This document shows, one piece after another, positions 57,401 through 64,000 of a stretch of 64,000 nt of DNA. The notes under the pieces were generated by a model. That model worked only from the letters and a program-made list of their open reading frames with translations, ran no database searches and had not been told where the DNA came from. Position numbers and translations under genes: made by a program. How positions within the stretch are numbered: position 1 is the stretch's first letter; each line of letters starts with the position of its first letter. Origin of the DNA: Tachypleus tridentatus. Taxonomy: Eukaryota; Arthropoda; Merostomata; Xiphosura; Limulidae. The stretch covers positions 63,975,558 to 64,039,557 of the forward strand of contig NC_134825.1 in assembly GCF_004210375.1 (NCBI RefSeq), given 5' to 3'.

Positions 57401-59448
57401 TTCTAGAGCAGCAGCATCTTCAGTGATAAGAATAACCATGTGTTCCAAGATGGCTTTTTAAAAGTTGTGAATTAAAGGTGTGAGGTCCTTGATTGTTTAC
57501 CTGGAGTTACACTCATGCTCCATTAATAATGACTTTATCTTTGTAAATAATAATGCTTGTCCCAAATTACTTTTAGCAATGAAGGAATTCCTTCAGAAAA
57601 TGACTTGTCTCTATGAAATGGCCAACTCTTTCTATAAATATGAACCAAATTAAGCATGTTTGGTTTTCAGCAAATGTTTTGGCCTTCTCTGTCTACTCCA
57701 TGATTTTCCAGAAGAAGGAATCACCTGCCACAGACTCATCACAATTATGTGGCGAATATGCTAGGTAATGGTGAATACTTTTATGGACATACATGCTGTA
57801 AATAAGACTTCTTTCATTATTTGTTATTTTTTAGCCAATTAAAAAAATGTTTTATTTTTGATATCTTCTTTCATGTTCTGTTGTGTAAAAAATACACTGG
57901 GAAAACTCAGTACAGTTTGTGTTTGAAAATGTAATAGAAATAAAGTTCACAACTATTAGTGGTCACTGGTCCTCTAATATTTGCTACATTTATTTAAAAG
58001 TTATCCTTATCACATTTTGAAACGTATATGTATATTTTCTCAGTCTCATTATGTTTGTGTACTTGAAATAAAAAGTTGAAAAAAAAGAGAGGTAAGTAAG
58101 ACAAGGGTGCCTTATGTTCATTCTGCTGGAAAAATCACCCTTTTGGTGACAGTAATCTCACTGTAATCTAAATTTAGTATTTTAGAACAAGTTTTTGGAT
58201 CCAGATTATTAATCTATGCATTGCTATAAAAATTTAGAGCTTTAAAGAATCTTTAGAACAAGTAGTTGAAATTTTAAAATTTGTCATTACAATATGGTTT
58301 CAATCAAACAATACATGTATTATGTTTCCTTCTGTGGACAATCCCAGCTTAGTGGAACTTGTACTTGGATCCATTGGGCCACCCTTTTACCCTTTATTCT
58401 TCAGTCAAATATATATAGGCAATGTAACATCTGGTCAGAAACAAAATAAATCTGAAACATGCTATAAGTTGCAGTACTGTTGTGTTTTAAATTGTGTAAA
58501 TAATTATTTGTAAATACTTTATGTAAATTGTAAGAGATGCACTTATTTTGGTTAAGTTGTATTAAGAAACTTAGTTTTACATTAACAGGTTGTTTTATTT
58601 TTTTAAATGTGAAGTTATATCAACAGAAACTACAAACCAAATATATAAACAACTATAAAATGTAACGTATCTTTTACCCTATTATGTAGCAAAACGTAAT
58701 GAATGTTTGCTTTTGTTTCTGATGCATATAAACTCAATGTTTTCTGCAGGTACATGCTTACGTTATTGGTATCCTTCGTAGAGACATGCCGTCTGTTTTT
58801 GGGAAGGAGAGCAAGAAGAAAGAGCTTATCAAGAACCTGAGCAATGTGTATGCAGAGATTCAGAGAGATCAACAAATTCCTCCAGGTGACTTCCCAAACC
58901 TGAAGGAAATGCAGGAAAAATTGACTGACTATGATTTCACCAAGTTTCATCACATTAAACTCAAGCTTATAGAAACAGTTGACAGGATGTTAGCTGAAGA
59001 TATTTCTCGGCTTATGAGTATGATTCCTCACGAGCAGATTGAAAGCACCAGTAATGGTAATGTTATTGGAGGAGCTTTTGAAGGAGTGGCAGAGCAGAGC
59101 CCCTTTGGCTACGGGCGTGGTGAAGGGGCTGACGCTGGCTCTCTGCAACAAGACTGGATTGTTTCTAAAGAGCGGTTCAAGTATGATGAAATTTTTGAGA
59201 GTTTGAACCCTGTAGATGGGAAAATATCTGGAGCCAGTGCTAAAGCACATATGGTAAATTCTAAGCTTCCCAACTCTGTGCTGGGGAAGATCTGGAAGCT
59301 TTCTGATCTGGATAAGGATGGGATGTTAGATTCAGATGAGTTTGCTTTAGCTATGCACTTAATTAATGTTAAACTTGAGGGTCATGACATTCCAACAGAG
59401 CTCCCAAAACATCTTATTCCTCCAGGAAAACATAGCTTTGTAGCTTGA
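50576..59448 (+). CDS. EHD: EHD-family membrane-remodelling ATPase (EHD1/Past1-like)
   Basis: Joining 50576-51490 to 58750-59448 gives 537 residues, close to the ~534 of vertebrate EHD1. The dynamin-like G domain (which binds ATP in this family) shows the P-loop GQYSTGKTT at 65-73 (Lys71), TTDRF around 93-97, DTPG at 153-156 and NKAD at 219-222. A helical region follows, and a C-terminal EH domain (about 440-530) contains the pocket tryptophan (Trp487) in [13 protein letters not shown] and a complete EF-hand loop, residues 491-502. EH domains bind NPF peptides. The family oligomerises on tubular recycling endosomes and acts in receptor recycling and scission. The start is set by an in-frame TAG at 50555-50557. 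All key residues are intact. Invertebrates usually have one EHD gene (Past1 in flies), so paralogue number is left open. Confidence 0.96.
51672..51895 (+). repeat. Decayed SINE with an alternative tRNA-like head
   Basis: The head contains TAACCTAGCAGTTAGCATG and a decayed B box. After a GAAGCTGTGAATGCATCATG segment the long-SINE body follows, visible as AGGAGTAGCACAAGAATTG. Confidence 0.55.
51960..52440 (-). pseudogene. LINE reverse-transcriptase C-terminal relic (CR1/L2-like)
   Basis: On the minus strand, 52440 down to about 52270 reads [12 protein letters not shown], a gap, then [20 protein letters not shown], a pattern typical of the end of CR1/L2-type LINE reverse transcriptases (the RVQRRATK and LFSLEKRR blocks). 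Lower coordinates may be the rest of the 3' end. It is non-functional. Confidence 0.6.
52451..52560 (+). repeat. Old SINE related to the short family
   Basis: Decayed head (GGTAAGCCTGAAGGCTTATA), B-box relic and GGTCATAGCACAGACAACCT, in the EHD intron. Confidence 0.5.
53980..54780 (-). pseudogene. LINE reverse-transcriptase relic (CR1/L2-like)
   Basis: Minus-strand reading from about 54670 gives [13 protein letters not shown], the F-x-K-A-F-D-K-V-P block of non-LTR reverse transcriptases. Near 54152-54090 it gives [18 protein letters not shown], matching the V-P-H-L-E-Y-C-V-Q-x-W-S block. Many stops lie between them. It is an older or separate copy from the relic at 51960. Confidence 0.65.
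58750..59448 (+). CDS. EHD: EHD exon 2: helical domain and EH domain
   Basis: After TTTTCTGCAG the exon begins [20 protein letters not shown], which continues KRARLAK exactly as in EHD proteins. It codes residues 306-537, including a linker rich in Gly and Glu and the EH domain with its EF-hand, and ends in TGA after KHSFVA. A basic C-terminal tail after the EH domain is short. Confidence 0.96.
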   Translation, partial: VHAYVIGILRRDMPSVFGKESKKKELIKNLSNVYAEIQRDQQIPPGDFPNLKEMQEKLTDYDFTKFHHIKLKLIETVDRMLAEDISRLMSMIPHEQIESTSNGNVIGGAFEGVAEQSPFGYGRGEGADAGSLQQDWIVSKERFKYDEIFESLNPVDGKISGASAKAHMVNSKLPNSVLGKIWKLSDLDKDGMLDSDEFALAMHLINVKLEGHDIPTELPKHLIPPGKHSFVA

Positions 59449-59626
59449 CCTTTCAAATTAATAATGTCCATTTATTTTTGTCTGTGCTATGATAAACTTA
59501 TTTATTAACTGAATGACAACTACATGAAACCTCATTTATTTGTAGTCTGTAAAGATCGTTGCTTACAAGTAAAAGGCTCACAAACTTTGTTCAGTGTTTA
59601 CCATTTCCAATACCAAAGTTTTACAG

Positions 59627-59654
59627 TATATATATATATATATATATATATATA
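59627..59654. repeat. (TA)14 microsatellite in the EHD 3'UTR
   Basis: Fourteen TA units about 180 bases after the EHD stop codon, upstream of both candidate polyadenylation signals. Confidence 0.95.
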
Positions 59655-59988
59655 ATCTCTTAAGTGCTTGCATTGGAGACCCATAAAGTATATATGCATA
59701 AGTATTTTTTAAAGGCTTTTATATTTACTTGCACATTTGAAATTATTTTATATTAAACAAGAAATATACAAGGGTGTTCGTCTGAATCGTGCATTAGACT
59801 GTATAGCATAGTATTGTTCTGTAATAGATATTTTTAATATAAACAGATGTGTGATATTATAAATTGTTTTTAAAGGCATTTTTTTGACTAAAATCAAAAC
59901 TGAAATTTTGTTTTATTATTTTCTGTTTTGAGACCTAGACTCAAGTAATTTTATGTATATTTTTTGGTGATGTACTCGTTTTATGAAG

Positions 59989-60007
59989 AATAAAAAATCT
60001 CAATAAA
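59989..60007 (+). terminator. Candidate EHD polyadenylation signals
   Basis: Two AATAAA hexamers, at 59989-59994 and 60002-60007, lie about 540-560 bases past the stop codon. They are followed by T- and G/T-containing sequence. Using them would give a 3'UTR that includes the (TA)14 array at 59627. Confidence 0.5.
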
Positions 60008-60046
60008 TAATTTCATTTGGTTAATTTTGTACTGATTGACTCACAC

Positions 60047-60238
60047 AAAAAGATTAAAATAATTGCAACTTTTATTAGCCATGTAAGTATCTCACAATAT
60101 AAATATAAAATCATGTAAAGAAAGAACTAAGTATTATAAGGTTGGTAAAGTTTCTACAACTGGATTTTACACTTTCATCTGAATTTGTTCAATACTTTCA
60201 AAATAAATATAATAAACATTGTTGTAAAACTGCACTGA
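60047..60238. repeat. Segmental duplication, copy 1
   Basis: About 192 bases from AAAAAGATTAAAATAATT to AAACTGCACTGA are nearly identical to 60492-60689. The offset is about 445 bases. Confidence 0.93.
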
Positions 60239-60491
60239 TCTTAGCAAATATAAGACTTCATTGATTAGCTAGGCTGCATATTTTGTTTTACCCAGTTTCA
60301 TGGCCAAGTTGAACAAAAAATTGGCATAGCTAACTAATGAATGAATGGATATTTGCTATAAAATGTTTTATTGATGCTATAAATGGAACTACCAGTTTGG
60401 CTATCAACTTTAATTTCATTTGTACAAGACACATGCTCAATCCTATTTTTGGTCACACCCTTTCTTCCCATCTTATGCTCCCACTAGACTC

Positions 60492-60689
60492 AAAAAGATT
60501 AAAATAATTACAACTTTCCTTAGCCATGTAAGTATCTCGCAATATAAATATAAAATCATGTAAAGAAAGAACTAAGTATTATAAGGTTGGTAAAGTTCCA
60601 ACAACTGGATTTATACACTTTCATCTGAATTTGTTCAATACTTTCAAAATAAAATAAATATAATAAACATTGTTGTAAAACTGCACTGA
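60492..60689. repeat. Segmental duplication, copy 2
   Basis: The second copy, with a few substitutions and an extra AATAA near its end. It lies 166 bases before the Tc1-like element. Confidence 0.93.
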
Positions 60690-60855
60690 ATAGAGAATCA
60701 TGGACACTTGTTGCACATTCTCTGGTGTGACATTCCTTTAGACTCCTTACCACATTTACTTCCACTGTTTTTCTTCCAGTGGAGTAAGAGACTCCTTAAC
60801 ACACTTCCCATTTCCTGCTCACTGGGGTGGTGGACCATGGAGACCAGCGTACATG

Positions 60856-61806
60856 CACCCTTGTGCAAATTAATTGAAACAAGTGGTCATTTTACAATAT
60901 TTTCAGCATGGCGGACGGTCTGGACTCGCTAATTTCTTTTAATAGTCATTTTTTTCACAAAGACATCGTCATCAGCTGTGTTTTGCAGTACGGTAGATCT
61001 ATTTTTGGGATATATGACGAAATTTTGAGGAATATTACGTCATTCGAAATTGCGTTAGAAGGGCAAGGAGACCAGTCAAAAAACAACTTCTTACCAACTC
61101 AATGAAGAAAAAATGGTATCAATGGGGTCTGAAATACAAGAACAATGGAGGAAGGTGTTATTCAGTAACAAGACTCATTTCTTCGTACAGGGTAAAAAAA
61201 GTCTGCATGTTCGCAGATCTTCAGGTGAGAAACTTCAAGAATCTCACATCAATTAGTTCGTTAAACATCCCTTGAAGAAGATGTTTTGGGGCTTTTTCAG
61301 CTACTATGGCGTCGGAGGCTTACATATCGTAGAAGGTATGATGCGAGGACCACAGTACATCGAAGCTTTGCAGAGAAGAGTCGTTCCAGAATTGAAAAAG
61401 AGATGGATCTGGCATTTTTCAGCAAGATTTGGCTCCATGCCACACATCGAAACTTGTGAAGAACTTTGTGACTACAACGCTAATAAAGGTGCTGAACTGG
61501 TCTTGAAACTCTCCGGACTTAAATCCAATTGAAAATCTTTGGGCGATTTGTAAAGAAGGACTTCGGGGAAAAGACTACTACAAAACATAAGCTAATTGAG
61601 GTGTGGTACCGCGATCTAAAATTTAGTAAAGATTGCAGTCAACTCGTGGACTCGATGACAAAGTGGTTTAATGATCTTCTGAAAAATAAAGGCAGTCATA
61701 TCATGTGTTAATTTGTGAGTAATTTTTGGATTCTCAGAAATAAAACGCAAAAAATTGAAAAAAATCGTAATTTTCCATCTTGTTTCAATTAATCTGCACA
61801 AGGGTG
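60856..61806 (+). mobile_element. Tc1/mariner-like element, internally deleted and dead
   Basis: Terminal inverted repeats at 60856-60883 and 61779-61806 match at 27 of 28 positions. The right side is followed by TA. The left side is preceded by TG where TA would be expected. At 951 bp it is shorter than the 1.3-1.6 kb usual for Tc1 elements. The coding remnant inside is annotated separately. Confidence 0.9.
60908..61711 (+). pseudogene. Tc1-like transposase, DD34E, inactivated
   Basis: Three frames are needed to follow it. A short N-terminal piece starts at 60908. The catalytic part shows KVLFS at 61152-61166, where the first acidic residue of the family's FSDET motif is Asn (AAC 61167-61169) and the next is Lys. 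MFWGFFSYYGVGGLHIVEG follows at 61281-61337. After a frame change, IFQQDLAPCHTS carries the second Asp at 61426-61428. NSPDLNPIENLW carries the Glu at 61531-61533, with 34 residues between them, hence DD34E. A TGA at 61504-61506 interrupts the last part. The stretch between the N-terminal piece and the catalytic core seems too short, which suggests an internal deletion. Confidence 0.85.
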
Positions 61807-62346
61807 TAGGATCATCTTCATAATATGAGGTTAGAATGACACTATTCTGTTTCTGAAGTTGTGTGCAGTAGAGGCTTCTCATTTTGTTAAATTCAGTTTG
61901 GAAAGTTCTTTACCTTCACCTACAGGTCAGTTTAGTTGACTTTATTTGCCTCGCAATACCAGCAATAGAATGTATATACACTTCCCACATTTGATCGAAT
62001 TTTCCATATCCTCCTTGTAATTTTAAGTGCAGGATGTCTCCTCCCTGCATTTACGTTTGCTTGGGTTATATTTTCTGCTTGTAATACCAGTTACAGATAT
62101 TGCTCTGTTTTTATGGTTAAGTTGTACGATACCTCGACCTCATAACGATGGGTTCTGTTTGTTGTTCTTATTGTACATATGGTGGTTTTGGTTTACTGTT
62201 AACTTCTTCTGTGTAATTCTGGTTGTTTGAGATATGACACATTGTTTACTTATGGTTGAGGTTAAGGACCGTATGTAACATGATTCACATGCCCCAGCCG
62301 CTATGTTTATGTTACTCTATATTTGTTTTTACTCTTAACCTTCTGC

Positions 62347-62444
62347 TTCCCGTTATTACAGCGGTAGTCTTTCTAAGAATTTACATCGTTAAAATCATAG
62401 GTTCGATTCCTCTCGGATGTGGCTTAGCTATAAGAAAACACACT
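62347..62444 (+). repeat. Short CA-tailed SINE with internal deletion
   Basis: The head and B box (GGTTCGATTCC) are present. About 20 bases (the GCTCAGCAGATAGCC block) are missing before GATGTGGCTTAGCTATAAG. Confidence 0.8.
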
Positions 62445-62816
62445 CTTAACCTTCTTATGCCAAGGGTAAATTATGGAACCTCGTCTGTACTTTAGAAGTT
62501 GGGTATATACAGAGTTCACTCATTTTTATTTTACTGTGGGTTGTACTTCTCTGAACAAATTGCACTTACACACGTCCTTTTTGTCCATATCAGTTTCATT
62601 TCCTGTTTCAAGGATGTAGATCACAACTATTCCAGATGTAGTGCAGTCTCCCACATGTGCATTTAGGTTTGTTCTTGGAGCACAAGTATTTTTGGTGATT
62701 TTTGCTTGGTTTCAATGTTGAGTGCCTCCACCAACTTCTCCACCTTTTTTAATCTTGGATTCTAGCTTAATTGAAGGGGAGGTAAGACTAATGAAAGTTA
62801 AAATTTTCTGGTACAG

Positions 62817-63100
62817 ATACCCTAACATGGCCAAGTGGTTAGTGTACTCGACTCGTAATCTGAGGGTCGTGGGTTCATATTCCCGTGACACCAAACATTC
62901 TCGCCTTTTCAGCAGTTGGGGCGTTATAATGTGACAGTCAACAGTTACCAACTGTTCGTTGGTAAAAGTGTAGCCCAAGAGTTGGCGGTGGGTGGTGATG
63001 ACTAGTTGCTTTCTCTCTAGACTTACACTGCTAAATTAAGGACGACTAGCGCATATAGCCCTCGTGTAGCTTTGCGAGAAATTCAAACCAAACCAAACAA
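62817..63100 (+). repeat. Long tRNA-head SINE
   Basis: Full length, with head TGGCCAAGTGGTTAGTGTAC, B-box relic GGTTCATATTCC and a CAAACCAAACCAAACAAG tail. Confidence 0.9.
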
Positions 63101-63365
63101 GCACATAACATTTTTTTCCAACAAATACTTTCCTCACTATTGCAAGTGTACTTCATTAGAGCCTGCCAATTCTCGAAAGTGAGAATTGAGCAGGAACATC
63201 ACAGTGACCTAATTGCACCAATAGAGGTCGTGCAATGATACTATTGTAGAGTAGTCATATGCTATGTACTTTTTAAATAGTGGTACGAAATTGGTGAGGT
63301 ATATAGACTAGTACACTGAGCGTGAAAAGTTTTTCAACAATGTTTAGAGAGCAATAAGAAGATTG

Positions 63366-63616
63366 TTTTGTTTGTTTTGGAATTTCGCACAAAGCTACTG
63401 CTAATTTAGCAGTGTAAGACTAGAGGGAAGGCAGCTAGTCATTACCACCCACCGCCAACTCTTGGGCTACTCTTTTACCAACGAAAAGTGGGATTGACCG
63501 TCACATTATAACGCCCCCACGGCTGGGAGGGTGAGCATGTTTGGCGCGACGCGGGCGCAAACCCGCGACCCTCGGATTACGAGTCGCGCGCCTTACGCGC
63601 TTGGCCATGCCGGGCC
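63366..63616 (-). repeat. Long tRNA-head SINE, CpG-rich subfamily, deleted
   Basis: The reverse complement has the same GCGCGTAAGGCGCGCGAC head as the copy at 45519 and GCGCCCGCGTCGCGCC in place of the classical B-box end. About 25 bases near the 3' end are missing. Confidence 0.9.
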
Positions 63617-64000
63617 GCAATAAGAAGACCAAGATACTTTTGTGTAATACAAATAAGTACCTATTGAAAAAACAACCATTTTCAGCGCAAGAAAATGTTA
63701 TATTTTGCTAACCCAAATACATCCCAGCCCTGTTTATCTAACTAGCTATGGATCTAAGCAGTTAATGGTTGTATTACTGGGTGTTACTCTATAGGATCAA
63801 CTATGGGATCAGACTGAGGCCTCGAAGGCACACTACATACCTCTACAACTTGTCCATAATACTCCCCTTTATATGTGCCTGTTTGAAACAGAACGTCTTA
63901 ACATATCTATGCATTTCTTGATTATAAATAAAATTCTATACTGTATTTTTGATTAACAAATGCATGTAAAATTTAGGATGACGAAGAGCTTCATGACTTT

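Larger units (their letters stand above)
51491..58749 (+). other. EHD intron 1 (7.26 kb)
   Basis: The intron carries a decayed alternative-head SINE (51672-51895), two antisense LINE reverse-transcriptase relics and an old SINE copy, listed separately. From 54.9 to 58.7 kb there are several unrecognised open frames of 60-112 codons (such as 55908-56246 and 56959-57225) with no family resemblance I can name. I treat them as intronic. Confidence 0.8.
61807..64000. other. Downstream flank without a recognised gene
   Basis: Apart from three SINE copies listed separately, I see no exon-like sequence, no domain and no long open frame here. The window ends in unannotated AT-rich DNA. Confidence 0.6.

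Overview
This is eukaryotic, animal nuclear DNA: AT-rich, with long introns, GT-AG splice sites, and two multi-exon protein genes on the + strand. The two dominant tRNA-derived SINE families look like those I associate with horseshoe crab genomes (Limulus, Tachypleus). A chelicerate, most likely a xiphosuran, is therefore my best guess, but it is an inference from memory and was not checked by any search. There is no operon, CRISPR array or prokaryotic feature. A 500-base run of N (43980-44479) is a scaffold gap.

Gene 1 (465-39035) is a Dbl-family Rho guanine-nucleotide exchange factor of the PLEKHG1/2/3 type. I joined 15 coding exons by hand. Every junction keeps frame, giving 1665 residues: a serine-rich leader, a DH domain (about 207-400), a PH domain (about 400-515), a basic linker built partly from microexons of 11 and 27 nt, and a single 3060-nt last exon coding a long, probably disordered tail. 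Its introns hold old SINEs, a 35-bp minisatellite of 30 units, and a decayed LINE ORF1 just before the last exon.

39036-50575 is intergenic: the 3'UTR of gene 1, a decayed ~78-bp tandem repeat, the gap and a cluster of SINEs. Gene 2 (50576-59448) is an EHD-family dynamin-like ATPase (EHD1/Past1 type) of 537 residues in only two coding exons. They are separated by a 7.3-kb intron with two antisense LINE reverse-transcriptase relics. Downstream lie a ~195-bp segmental duplication, a dead Tc1-like DD34E transposon with nearly identical inverted ends, and more SINEs.

The genes have separate but broadly related jobs. The GEF would activate Rho-family GTPases that control actin. EHD proteins remodel endosomal membranes during recycling. 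I see no evidence that they are co-regulated. I found no convincing undescribed multi-gene system. The most interesting items are the microexon that repairs the reading frame, the indel-free minisatellite with an inverted first unit, and SINEs that share one body under different tRNA-like heads.
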